From Gracilariopsis chorda (taxonomy: Eukaryota > Rhodophyta > Florideophyceae > Gracilariales > Gracilariaceae), in NCBI GenBank assembly GCA_003194525.1, contig NBIV01000041.1, positions 1 to 64,000 on the forward strand: DNA of 64,000 nucleotides. The letters run 5' to 3'. The notes under the pieces were generated by a model. It had not been told where the DNA came from. It worked only from the letters and a program-made list of their open reading frames with translations, and ran no database searches. The position numbers and the translations under genes were made by a program. This document shows, one piece after another, positions 51,186-62,121 of this stretch (position 1 is its first letter; each line of letters opens with the position of its first letter).

Positions 51186-54112
51186 GCCTCGACAGCGGTT
51201 GGGCACGACGGCCACCGTGGATACTAGGGAAGCGAGTGAGGAAGCCGCTGCGGGTGCGGGATACAGAGCAAGGACGTTTGTCTAACGCTTGGCCCACGGA
51301 CGCCTCCGTTCGCGGAAGTTCGAAGCCGGCAATCTGCAACAGACGGTATCCGTGGAACATGCATGCAAACCTGTAAACGTTGCGAGCCCAAATTAATATC
51401 TTTTTTTAAGCTTGCCGAGCTCCAGTTTTTATGGCCACTGGCACTAATCTCTTGTATGCATTTGTGCTCTGAAAAAGAGCCGCTGAGAGAGAGAGCGAGG
51501 AGAGCCAGGTCTCGAAGTCTAGAAAGCATTCCCTTGTTAAGAGGGAAGGGTTAATCGCTACCCCTGTACTGGCCTCTGCCAGAATCCAATGCAACTTTTC
51601 TTTAATCATGGCATGCCTTATTCACTTAATATCCGTACACTTGGAACAGTTTCTGCGTCGATTTAAAGAAAGTCAACTGTAAAGTATTGCGTTGTATCTT
51701 TCAAGCCATGACCAGTCGACACGAGTTCATGGTAGAGATGTTTTAAGCACCTTCCAGAGATACATCGCGCTCTTTAAAAATGTCAGATCACGGTAGGACA
51801 TTGATGATAGAGAAAGAGCGAGAAAGGTATTCTTCCTCCAGAAAGGAAGCGACTCACTTTCCCGGGAAACGATCCAAAAACATCATCGTGTTCAAAACTG
51901 AAAAAGCATAACGCATCGTGCCAATCTTCCGAAAATGCTACAAGAGACTATGGAAGTTGCGCCATGCGAGGAAGCAAAATGGAGATACAGTCGTGTCTAC
52001 TAGGGGAATTAGCCGTCCAGTAAATGATTAGCCTTCTACATTCTGGAAGTTCATACCGTTGCCTCGGAATTAATAACACCGCCCACATAAACAAACAAAA
52101 CACAATTCATCCTTTCCGGGCGTTTTTAGTAGCTAGCATCTTACAGAGAAAGTAGAAGCAAAACTTTTATTCCGAGAACCTACCTTCGCAGTCCGAAGTC
52201 ATGCATTGGAGTTCGAGTCACAAAGCTTTCTCCCTTTCATCATTCGGAAAAGCAATTCGTGCACTACGAAGGGTAACTGGATTAAATTTTCGCGAAAGCA
52301 ACTCCCGTCCAGGCGCAGAACTTCTATCAGCAGTCCTAGGACCTCGCAGTTGATTAAGAATTAGTACAACAGTGATAACTAGAACATCATAATCATAGTG
52401 ACGTGCTGGTTTTGCTGTTGATTCGTGACGGTTATGCGATCGAAAGAACTTCAGCGCAATCATGTGAAATGAGTGAACTTGAAACAGAAATAAATGAGCA
52501 AGAAGGACACTTGTTTCACTTATGGAGATTCGAACCGCAAACAGCTTCGCTATAGTGCTCAAAACCCTTCTCCTCCCTTCAAGAAACTTGCGACCCTCTC
52601 TAGCTAGATCAGAACGGACCTTGTTGTTGGTGTCCCCTCAAAACTATGTTCGGCTTTCAATCGACGTATGACCCGGGAGGTCGTTAAACTCGTCCAGGCG
52701 ATCGGCGGACTGATCGCCTCCACGGACCCGGGATGTCCGTAAAATCGCCCCGGCAATCGGCGCACCGACAGCCCGAAGACCTGGGCGGTAGCGTCGGAAA
52801 AAGACCCCCGCTTATCTGTGCGAAACAGAAGGGACGAGGCACGTGCAACACTGCGGATCTTACCAACCTTTCCCTAACTTTTCCCAGAAGGATCATGGAG
52901 GTTCCCACGGAAACTCTGGCGGGATCGCAATGGGTCTCCAACGGAGACCAGGGATTTTAGGAAGCGACAACACCGCCTGTACAAGGATCTGAATGGTTTT
53001 ACAGGGTTTTTCTGGACTTACGCTGAGATCTACAGCACACACGGGCCCCAACCCGATCTTACCGCCCTTTATCGCCAAGGGAAAAGAGAAAAGGGAGAGC
53101 AAGATGTCACCAGATCTTCTGGGTGGCGCGAACGTGGTACATGGAATCCGCCTTGTCGTGGTGTACCCCTTACCTGGCGTTCTCTCGAGTTGAGGAAGGA
53201 TTAGCAGAGCAAAGTCTGGAAGAGGCGAAACGCGCCAGAACGAAATGGATTATACATTCGGGTCTCCCTGCAGAAGTTTTGTACCATTCTACTACGTCTT
53301 GGAATACTAGTTAGTGAGCGTAACACGGCTGCAGCAGGGTGGGAGCAAGCAACAGCCATCAACAATATTTTAAGTCGGGAGTTAAAGGCTGGTGTAACGG
53401 GGTAGAGAGAACTTGTCATTCACGAGGAGTAGCTAGCGGTTAACCTTAGTTGTTGAGAGATTGAGAAGGAATTATGATAAGCTCTACCACAGCGTCGCAA
53501 TTAGACAATGTGCGCCCATAAAGAAGAAGAAGAAGAAGAAGAATCGACGTATACGCGTCCCGTGCTCTTATTGGTTAGTAGTTTTGTTTATTTGGCGTAG
53601 TGTCATTGTCGTGCGGAACCAAGGCCCTAGGCTCAAATCTCTACTGCTTGCATTGCGATGCATGGAGCCCATGCCATGGACCATTTCGAATCCATCCTGA
53701 TGCTTCCGCATTCCCGGCCCATGCCATTGCTCACATTTGATGGATGGTCATTCAGCATCCTACTTTTGAGCTATCTACCGCTCCTCCTTGTAACCTCCGT
53801 GCACTCTTTGATATGCAAATCGCATGAAGGAGGGCAGCTGGCAGCTTATGGTTCCATGTAAAAGAATATTGGCGAAACGTGCATTTCTCAACCACACCGA
53901 AAGTGAACCTCACCTCGATCGACCCGTCCTGCTCCGGTCGTGGCATTCTAACACGAAGCAAGCCAGTACACCATTGCACACGTTGTGTTTCACCAGAAGC
54001 GTACCATCTTTCCCGTTTTCAATCGATACAGCGCGCAGGGATTTAATCGGACAACCAGGTAGTGGATTGAACTTTCATCTCGTGTGAATTACAACTTTCT
54101 TCGTGAACCACG
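51186..54112. other. 2.9-kb intergenic region, partly repeat-like
   Basis: No gene I can support. At 51186-52650 only short frames occur. 52680-53440 differs: it is GC-rich and has several strong inverted repeats (AGGCGATC...GATCGCCT at about 52695-52718; GGTCTCC-AAC-GGAGACC at about 52932-52948). It also has short frames suggestive of degraded coding DNA (for example RKRQHRLYKDLNGFTGFFWTYAEIY), so it is probably a mobile-element remnant. (AAG)n is at about 53521-53543. Confidence 0.5.
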
Positions 54113-54352
54113 ATGAATACCAAATCTTCGGTGATCTATGGTTGGGTCGCATATACCATTGCGTTTACTGTTGGAGGCGGCATAGGCATTTACAAGTACT
54201 GGTATGCCCCCGGTGGAAGGAAGGAACGCGAGGAAAAAGCCGACAGAATTCGGGCGGAAGAGGCTGCTCGAGAAGCGGAAGAAGAAGCTAGAATCCGTGA
54301 AGAACGACGTCTCCAAAAGCTAGCAGACGATGACATCAAGCCGCATGCTTAG
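54113..54352 (+). CDS. 79-aa single-pass membrane protein, unknown
   Basis: MNTKSSVIYGWVAYTIAFTVGGGIGIYKYWYAPGG: one hydrophobic segment at about 8-29 followed at once by a highly charged helix (EREEKADRIRAEEAAREAEEEARIREERRLQKLADDD). The layout is that of small mitochondrial or ER membrane proteins with a soluble coiled-coil tail. I cannot name it. ATG context, clean frame and amphipathic pattern favour a real gene. It lies 110 bp from the convergent kinesin stop. Confidence 0.65.
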   Translation: MNTKSSVIYGWVAYTIAFTVGGGIGIYKYWYAPGGRKEREEKADRIRAEEAAREAEEEARIREERRLQKLADDDIKPHA

Positions 54353-54461
54353 CGTTCCTGGAGCTTGGGTTACGCATGATGGTATGAGGATGAATTCTGT
54401 TACAACAAAAAAAAATATACAGAGAAGCATGTAGACTTCGTACTGATCTAGATAATAATGC

Positions 54462-57400
54462 TTACGAAGTATTCTGAGGCTTGGGAGGAACTTTCCCGCT
54501 CGCAACCCTACCTACTCCTGAAGCTATCGTTCCTACACGTCGCGGAGGCGCAGTGGGTGGCCGTCCGTTAGCACTTGAACTCGTCGATCGAGCACCCTGA
54601 CCCACACGTTGAGGAGGACGAGTAACCGTTGTCCTGGCTCGGGGGAGACGGGCATTCCTCAACGGCCTTGTAGATGAGCTTGTTTCCGTTGTATTGGTTA
54701 AAGTTTCCGTTCGTGTCCCGTATCCATATGACATGCGCTTTGCAGTGCTTGATGTCGGCGGCACTCGCGCCAGAGATTGCCTCTGAAACCTGCCATTGTG
54801 CATTGTTTGCCCTCGAGGCAAGCTGGTGCTCCCTACACGTCGAGGACCGTTTATCGGCGTTGCCGGGGTTCTCTTTCCGGCCTTCTGCGGGATGCTGCTT
54901 GTTGAAGGTCCTGATTCAGGCTTTGTGTCTTCGAAGCGCACGTGCTTGGGTCGAGCAACAAAAGTCGATGCGCTTCGCGGCAGCCTCGGCAGAGGAGTGT
55001 GCACTTCCTTTGTCAAACCGCCAGCTGGTGCGCTCATCGGACGAGAACTTGTCATAGTCGTCGCGCTTTTGTCTGGACCATGGTCAGTATGTTCCGCCAC
55101 CTGCGACAGTTCAGCAATCGCTTTGTCTTTTTGAGCGATGGTCCTCTCTTTGGACTGTACCATTTCCTGCAAGCGCCTGATCTCGTCATCTTTAGAGATC
55201 ACGATGTCTGTTGCTGTTCTTGCACGTTGAATCGCGCTGCGAGCATCAGACTCTGCTTTCTCTTGCAGTGCCTTGGCTTCCCTAAGCTCTTTAGCCGTGC
55301 CTGCCCTGCTTACTTCATCAAGCTTCTTTCGATCTTCTAGGGCCTTGGAGGTGAGTTTTAGCTCGGAGCCTAGACTCTTAATATTCTGGGCTTGATCGGC
55401 TGCCTTCTCGTCTTTCTTTCTGAGCTCTCTTTGTAGACTTGAAACTGAAGCTTGCAAGGACTGTAGTTCATTCTCCTTTGCACCCAAAGCTGCTAAAGCC
55501 TTTGCCTCGCCCGTTCTTTCCGTATGCCTGTGGGCAGTCTTAAGCTCCACTCGCGCAACACGCTGCGCAAACTGCAAACTTGATAGCGACTCGTCAGAAT
55601 CAAGTTCGTCTGCGGAAACGTTCACGAACATCAAAGTCTTGGAATCGCCACCCAGGCAGTCTTGCAGAAGATATGTCAAGCGCGAATTTCGATACGGTAT
55701 ATGGCTTGAATGGTTATTCAGTGCTGAAAATACGTTCCCAAGAGTAGCCAAGGATTTGTTGATGTGTCGCGCTTCCTTCAGTCGATCCCCAGTTGCCTGT
55801 GACCGAGCTATCCGTTCAGAACCCGCTAGATCTACCAAATGTAGTACACCAGATGATTTGAAACCGTCCGAATACTTCTCACATGACACATTGACCCTCA
55901 AAATTAAATGCGAACGAGAGCTGTGCTCGTTCATGTTTGTACAACCCTTGCTCCGGTTTGCAGCGCCACGATGCATAAGTTGCCAGACATCTTCAACGGA
56001 GTTAACACGAACTTCAGTTAGGTTTGGTACGTACACAGCAGTTGCGGAGGTAGCATTGGGATCCCGTCGAATCTCTAGTTTCGGAGGATTAGTAACAGAA
56101 TCCGGCGGAATAAGATCTCGAAGCGACTCGTTGTAAATCTCCAACATAGACACAGAGATGCGGATTTCAGAATGCTCTGAGCGTTCACCGGCAATGTCGA
56201 AAAGGTCCATAAGGGCCCTGAAGTTGACACCCCTGTCTTCAGAAGGGCCGTTCATTGTATGGGTCTTACCCGAACCAGTCTGGCCATACGCAAATACGCA
56301 AACGTTGTAACCGTCCATAACGCTTGCAACAACACCAGACGTCTCCTCGTACACCTGCTCTTGCGACATTTGCGGTTGGAAAACATGATCGAATTCAAAA
56401 GTCTTCGTGCCGAGCCTAACCGAACCATTCTCCCCAAGGTCCGCATCGGGGAAACCAAACGCCAACGGAGCTCTCTCACCGTCGGGTAGTGTAGGTTCTT
56501 TCAAAGGTCGCACACGACAAAAAACGCGAATGTTACCGCGTAGTTCTTGGACCTGGTTGAAAAGCTTTCGCCGTAGCTTAAATTCACGTTCCCACCTAGC
56601 CAGCATATGATCGCGATCAGCGATAAGCTTTTCTTGAACAGATGAATGCGCCTCCTGGCTATCCATCATTAATCGTACAACCTCGGCCTGTTGCATGGCA
56701 AAATCTTCGGTTCGCTCGTTCATAGTATCGCGAACCTGTTTCAGTTGATCCCTCAGCATACAAACAAGCTTCGTGAGCTGCTGATGAACTTGTTGAGTGC
56801 TCTCCGTCTGTTTGCGCAGCGCCTCATGTGCCTGTTTCTCCTCCTCATTCTGTTTACGCAATGTTTGAATCGTCTTCAAAAGGCTGTCACGCTCCGCAAT
56901 TATTTCCTTTGAGGGTGTAGCGGGCGGTTCATCTTCGACATGTTGCTCCTCAGAGTCAGCGCTAGTATGTTCGCTTTCAGAAAGGCTATCGGAGGAAACC
57001 GGGCTAGTGCCCTCATGGCTTTTGGGAGACGAGATGGGGGACTGTAGTGTACCGTTCGTCAAGTCACTATTGTTCCGTTCCTTAAGGTACATAACCTCCG
57101 ACTGTCTCCGTTTCAGATGTTCTGCACTCCTAATAATATGGCTGTCCGAAACATTGAGTTGTTGATTCCACTCAAGCCGCGAACTATGATCATGTTTGTG
57201 ATGGCTTTGTCGCGGAGAGTTCGCAAAAGAGCTGTTTTCGTGTGAGCTGACGCGTGGCGAGACAGCGCCACGCTGCGAGAAAGAAGAGACACTGTATTCC
57301 TCAGACAAGCGTGCATGTTGTGTAGCATCGGACACACGCGCAGCCGGAAAGCCCTCAAGCATGGCAGCAAAGCTTCTGTGCGCATGATCGGTGGGTGCTG

Positions 57401-58495
57401 AAAGCGGACGCGCTCGGAAAGGCGCAGAGCTTCGAAAGGGGCCCTGGGAGACAAGCGTAGGCTCCGGCTTACAAGATCGCAATGACAAACGTGAAAGCGG
57501 GCGTCTCGAACTGGTGCTGGACGAAGATGTAGCACCAGAAGAGGGCAGTCCGAAGTTGGTGTTGCCAAAAAGGTCCTTCACGTGAATACGAGCGCCCTCT
57601 GCGGCGCGCGAGTGCAAGTCGGGTGAGGTGAAGTCAAGAGTGCGTCTATGGTCGGGAAGAAACACGCGGCGCTGATCGAGGGAGTGATTGGCGGTGACGA
57701 TCATGTATGTATACTCAAGCTGCTGATAATCGTCGTCCATGTGGAGTTCAAGCCGCCACTCGCCTCGCCAAGTTCCGTCTGCAGCGGCGTGCATGCTCAT
57801 TCGCAAGGCGCGGTTGGGGTCCCATTCGCCGAGAGCTGGGGTAGAGCCCAGCAAGTAGACATGGGAAAAAGTCTGGGTGAACTTGAGAAGTTGGAAGCAA
57901 ACGCGACGGGTACCGGCTTCATTTCGTGCAGGCTCCGTTTCGTGGTCGGAGTCGTTACTACCTGGTGAGAAAAGTGAATGCAAGGAAGCGGTTGTACGCC
58001 GACGCGAAAGAGAGAGGCGACGTGCAGCGTTGTGAGAAGCGCGTGTACCGGCGTGCACTTCCGGCTGGGGCTTGAGCTCTGCGTAATTGCCGATATCGCG
58101 CGAGAGCCAGGTAGGACATAAGAATGTCCAGGTACGACGTAAGGAGAGGTCCGTGACGAGAATTCGGTGTGGCTTCCAGACGGCGTTTGGCTCCTCGTGC
58201 GGGTCGTGGCGGAGCGAAATTCTGGTAAGATTGCCGACAAAAGTGTCCTCAAAGGTGAAGCGACGACTGGAGCCAGCGGGGAACGAAGGGGACTGTGAGG
58301 GGAATGTGGCGAAAGTTGTGGACGAATGAGAATGTAGTCAGTTTGACCGAGGTCGCCTAGAAGTTGGATGTATACGTGGCGGTCGGTTCCAGCGGACTTT
58401 GCTGCGGCGGTTGCAACGACGATGGAGTAGGAGACGCGGGGCAGCTGCGAGGTGGGGGGAAGGTTGGCTCGGATGGCGCGAAGCGGGTCTTCCAT
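54462..58495 (-). CDS. PLAT-CBM20-kinesin-14 (motor with carbohydrate-binding domain)
   Basis: The frame ending at 54462 is open back to 58337; residues are counted from codon 58058. CBM20 starch-binding module at about 51-145 (RRVCFQLLKFTQTFSHVYLLGSTPALGEWDPNRALRMS, WRGEWRLEL). Ser-rich linker to about 385. Coiled coil about 385-503. Kinesin motor about 505-840, with the kinesin-14 neck LFNQVQELRGNIRVFCRVRP, P-loop GQTGSGKT (592-599), switch I NEHSSRSH and switch II LVDLAGSE. Coiled coil to about 975, then a basic tail. Upstream of codon 58058 the frame encodes a PLAT-like half (RRFTFEDTFVGNLTRISLRHDPHEEPNAVWKPHRILVTDL). The other half (YSIVVATAAAKSAGTDRHVYIQLLGDLGQTDYILI) lies just upstream in another frame beginning MEDPLRAI at 58495. 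The main frame has no ATG before CBM20, so the 58495 start (or MYASADP near 58615) is likely. Minus-end-directed transport is inferred from class. Confidence 0.85.
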
Positions 58496-59083
58496 GTGTG
58501 TGGAGGGGGAGGAGACGCGGAGCTCGAGGGGTGATAAAAGAGCGGCTGAACGACGAAGTCGAGCTGCGACTGAGTTGGAATGCGCGAAAGTGGCGCGGGG
58601 GTCGGCGGAAGCATACATCAGGGGGAGGGCTGAATTGGAGGGGTAAGTTGCGACGGGGTGAATAATTCGGAGGGTGGGGGGGTGGGGAGCTGGACGGGCA
58701 GCCCCGTGGTACGGGAGCGACTTGGGGGTGGGGTGTGTGTGACCGTTGGGGGGGTGGGTGCTACGGTGACGGTGTTCAAGGCGGGACGAAGCGGAAGGGG
58801 GGTTGGAGGGGAGGGGTGCGCAGTGGCGGCAGCGCGGGGCGGCGCATGTGACGCGGTGCAATGAAAAGCGCGCTGTGCTCGCACACGTGGCCAACACGCG
58901 CGTAACGGACGTGTGTGCAGTGCTGGCGCGCCGTGCGGAACGGCACGTGTGCGCCACACTGTGCGGTGTGGCGCTACGTCGCGGCAGCGTCGCATTTAGA
59001 TATGGCTGCTCCACAACCAGCGCAGTCGCCAACGCCTCCGCTGTCAATGCGTTGCTGCGCTCTCTCGTTGCCCCGTCGAGCCA
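58496..59083. other. Divergent promoter region kinesin / lycopene cyclase
   Basis: GC-rich, with GGGGGTGG-type runs and CACGTG-like E-boxes. A long minus-strand frame crosses it, but only its end (the PLAT part) looks coding. Confidence 0.5.
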
Positions 59084-60622
59084 ATGCATTCGCGCCACCA
59101 TCGTTTCTCCTTCACCACGCGGCGCGCCTTCGTGCCCGTCGTCGCGCCCGCCTCGGCGCCCGCCTTCGCGCCATGCCCACTCTTGTCCCGTCCCGCGCGT
59201 CGCCTCCCCTCCCAACCGAAGCGCTCCAAGCGCGTGTCCGTGTCGACGCCGCTCTGCGCGCAGTCCAGTGTGAGCTCGGCGCCCGTCCCTGTGCGCGACA
59301 CAGAGCGTCCGCCACAGTACGACGTCGTCGTCATTGGCGCAGGCCCGGCCGGCTTGTCCTTGGCCTCCGCCCTTGCTAAGCGTCGTCTACGCGTTTTCTG
59401 CGCGGACGCGCGCTTACATGAGCGCTGGCCGAATAACTACGGAACCTGGCTGGATGAATTGCAGCCGCTTGGTTTGCAAGACTGCGTTTCTCATGTGTGG
59501 CAACGCACGGCCGCCTTCGTGCGCGCCGATGGTAAAAAGTCCTCCCTACCGCGCGCCTACGTGCGCGTCGATCGCGATAAGCTCAAGGAACGCTTCCTGA
59601 ACAACTGCGCTCATTCTGGAAACGTTACCCTTGCTCCTACAGCCGTTCAACACCTCCAGCTTGACCGCCCAGATCTCAACTTTGTGCATCTGCAAGCGCC
59701 TACGGACAATGGCGCCGATATTGTTGCAGCGCGGCTCGTTGTGGATGCCACAGGCCATTCCCTCACATTTGTCAACGTCCCCGACGGCGCTACTCCCGGC
59801 TATCAGGCCGCCTATGGCATTGAATGTATAGTATCCGATAAAGGCTACCCCTATCACTCCGACGAGATGCTTCTTATGGACTTTCGCGACGACCATATGC
59901 AAACCCCGCAGGACAAGCGCCAGAGTAATCAGCACCCCACTTTTATCTACGTTATGCCCATGGATAGCGGAAAAGGCCGACACGTCTTCTTTGAAGAAAC
60001 CTCGCTTGTCGCTTCTCCCGCCATGGACTTTGGTGTTCTCAAGGAGCGTCTTCACAAGCGCCTTGACTATTACGGAGTCAAAGTGGAACAGCTGCTTGAA
60101 GAAGAGTTTTGCTTAATTCCCATGGGGGGTGAAATGCCAAACTTGGATCAACGTGTCGTTGCGTTTGGTGGAGCTGCAGCCTTTGTGCACCCTGCCACGG
60201 GGTATATGATTGCCCGTGCCCTCAAGCTCTCGGAAGACGTTGCCGACATTATCGCCGATGAACTCAGTCAAGGCGGACAACCCGACCTCGTCTCCCGTCG
60301 CATATGGAGTCGCATCTGGAATGAAGGCCGCAGACGTCAGCGCGACTTCTTCAACTTTGGAGGCGAGTACCTTCAACACATTGATTTGCAAACAACTCGT
60401 GACTTCTTTGCGGCTTTCTTTGACCTACCAACGCAACAATGGGCCGATTTTCTCTCCTTCAGGATGATCAAACCACTGGAACGACTGTTTCTTGGTGTAG
60501 GCGTTTTTGTGAGAACGAGTAACCGCGTTCGCGTTTCCCTAATTAAGGACGCAATAACAAAGGGTCGCTTATCTTTGCTCACTTCTGTATTGCCGCTCTA
60601 TAGTGTTGATCCCGAGACTTAA
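59084..60622 (+). CDS. LCY: Lycopene cyclase (LCYB/LCYE family), plastid
   Basis: 512 aa, ATG 59084. It cyclises the ends of lycopene into beta or epsilon rings in the plastid. Residues 1-75 form a Ser/Arg/Ala/Pro-rich transit peptide with an early Phe (HRFSF) and no signal peptide, as in primary red plastids. FAD-binding GAGPAG lies at 85-90. Family motifs: NNYGTWLDEL (117-126), VVDATGH (219-225), the cyclase motif FFEETS (302-307), IPMGG, and GGAAAFVHPATGYMIARAL. FFEETSLVASPAMDFGVLKERL is worded like plant epsilon-cyclases, whereas CLIPMGG...QRVVAFGG is worded like beta-cyclases, so ring specificity is undecided. Intact. Confidence 0.95.
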   Translation: MHSRHHRFSFTTRRAFVPVVAPASAPAFAPCPLLSRPARRLPSQPKRSKRVSVSTPLCAQSSVSSAPVPVRDTERPPQYDVVVIGAGPAGLSLASALAKRRLRVFCADARLHERWPNNYGTWLDELQPLGLQDCVSHVWQRTAAFVRADGKKSSLPRAYVRVDRDKLKERFLNNCAHSGNVTLAPTAVQHLQLDRPDLNFVHLQAPTDNGADIVAARLVVDATGHSLTFVNVPDGATPGYQAAYGIECIVSDKGYPYHSDEMLLMDFRDDHMQTPQDKRQSNQHPTFIYVMPMDSGKGRHVFFEETSLVASPAMDFGVLKERLHKRLDYYGVKVEQLLEEEFCLIPMGGEMPNLDQRVVAFGGAAAFVHPATGYMIARALKLSEDVADIIADELSQGGQPDLVSRRIWSRIWNEGRRRQRDFFNFGGEYLQHIDLQTTRDFFAAFFDLPTQQWADFLSFRMIKPLERLFLGVGVFVRTSNRVRVSLIKDAITKGRLSLLTSVLPLYSVDPET

Positions 60623-60674
60623 AACAACCAACTTCTCTATTACGCATCTACGTTGCGCGTTGCTTGCGTGTGTC

Positions 60675-61433
60675 TCACGTTCTGTACAGTCGCTCTTGCA
60701 CAGCCACGTTTTGGCTACTTTGCGCGTACCTTCCATGCATGTCGTGGAACCATTGCTGTTCGGCGCCGTCCTCACTACGTTCGTCTTTCGACACAGCACT
60801 TCGTAGCGCCCGGTGATACCACCATCCAGAGGCGTCGGTCACGTGCGTTTGTAGCCATTTGCGACTCTTGTTCCGTTCCCGCTCTGCCATGCTTTCGCTC
60901 AGCCATGGAAGCAACCGCGCACGATGAACCCCCGCGTAATAGTTGTGCGCTGATCGTGACGCTGCAAACCATGCTAGCTGGAGTTCTATTTCCATCTGCT
61001 CTGCGGAAGGAGGGTAAGCATGCTCGCGCAAGATCCATGCGCGATGAGACCAGCTTTCGGCGCTCTTTGGGGCTCGTGTTAGCATTAGCCTTGAAAACTC
61101 CAACTCTGTAGCGATGTTATCGCGTGTGGTGTGAGCTTTTCGAGCGTTCCAAGCCGTCAGGTTGTCGGGAGTGGTCAGTAGTAACGATGTGGAAGCGTCA
61201 ATATCCTCTCGGTTCTCGACAAGTCTTGCGATTGAGCGTTTGTATAGCTTTGGGAGAACCCATGATCGGATGCCGATATATCCATCTTTTGCTTGTAAAG
61301 CATTTTTCGGGTCGACCTCAGCCTGCTCTCTTGGGCGAGGTTCCACAATGACTCCAACTTCTTCAAGATTGAATATGTCTTTTGAATTGAACGTCTGTGC
61401 TATCAACGCTACTAGCTCATCCATACCGCCCAT
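60675..61433 (-). CDS. PTAR1: PTAR1-like protein prenyltransferase alpha-subunit repeat protein
   Basis: 252 aa, ATG 61433. An upstream in-frame TGA and the family-like start MGGMDELVALIAQTF fix the start. Prenyltransferase alpha repeats: LLTTPDNLTAWNARK, ELEFSRLMLTRAPKSAESWSHRAWIL, EIELQLAWFAASRSAHNYYAGVHRARLL, and SRKWLQTHVTDASGWWYHRALR. The last matches animal PTAR1 (MHVSDHSGFHYRQFLL). PTAR1 pairs with the RabGGTase beta subunit as GGTase-III to doubly prenylate proteins such as the SNARE YKT6. Shorter than human PTAR1 (402 aa). Its stop is 52 bp from the convergent lycopene cyclase stop. Confidence 0.9.
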   Translation of the reverse strand: MGGMDELVALIAQTFNSKDIFNLEEVGVIVEPRPREQAEVDPKNALQAKDGYIGIRSWVLPKLYKRSIARLVENREDIDASTSLLLTTPDNLTAWNARKAHTTRDNIATELEFSRLMLTRAPKSAESWSHRAWILREHAYPPSAEQMEIELQLAWFAASRSAHNYYAGVHRARLLPWLSESMAERERNKSRKWLQTHVTDASGWWYHRALRSAVSKDERSEDGAEQQWFHDMHGRYAQSSQNVAVQERLYRT

Positions 61434-62121
61434 AGATGGCGTCAAATCCACGTTCTTGGAAGCTCACTTATGTAAGCAAGGTATTGCGCAACTTTTAAAA
61501 CAGTAGTGTGCCGTTGCTTGTTACATCTAGACAGTGAAGGGTTTGTCAACAATCAAGTCCAGACCAACTTCCTCGTCCTTGCTCCCTGCTCCCCGCTCCA
61601 GGTTTCTCGGTGTGGCGTGATTGAACGAGAGTTCTTCAATGCACAGTACCGGAAAAAAGCAACTGCGCTGTAACCAAACACTTTCAGAATGCGAAGTACC
61701 AAAAGGAGTGAGGGCGGGAAGGGGAGTCTACGTCCCAGCCCTACCAACGGTAACCAGGGTTATAGGGATAGCTGCTACCTTCGGCACCCCAGGCTGTGAA
61801 GATTATGCAACCCTCTGCATTTTCCTGCACCTGTCGTTGCAGTTCAGCTTGGTCGTTTTTTCACATTTTGAAGGAAAACAGAATGCTCCCGCCAAAACGA
61901 CGCAACGCTCTTGCCGTCTCTCGTTTGCATCACGGCCTAGTGGTGCACGCCTTGCATATGTAGTTAACGCCCACGTAAAACCTGGAGCCATAAAGCCCTC
62001 GATACCTTCGCGGCCATTTCGACATTCCGAAAGACACAGGTCCATTCCATCGTTTCAATGCACTCCTAATCTTCGAAGGCGCGTACTACCGCGGACAAAT
62101 GGTAGCGTATGGTTCCTTTAA
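61434..62121. other. Divergent promoter region PTAR1 / PRIMPOL
   Basis: 688 bp without a convincing gene. Small frames on both strands have no features. Confidence 0.55.

Noticed and set aside
51186-51215. Ten-residue extension of the ArfGAP protein
   Set aside because: It begins with GTG. The first ATG is at 51185 and leaves the whole domain intact.
57797-59215. 472-codon minus-strand frame as a separate gene
   Set aside because: Only about 58320-58500 looks coding (PLAT half). The rest is a GC-rich shadow of the kinesin frame and promoter DNA.
60653-61111. 152-codon plus-strand frame after lycopene cyclase
   Set aside because: Shadow of PTAR1 on the opposite strand, with low-quality composition.
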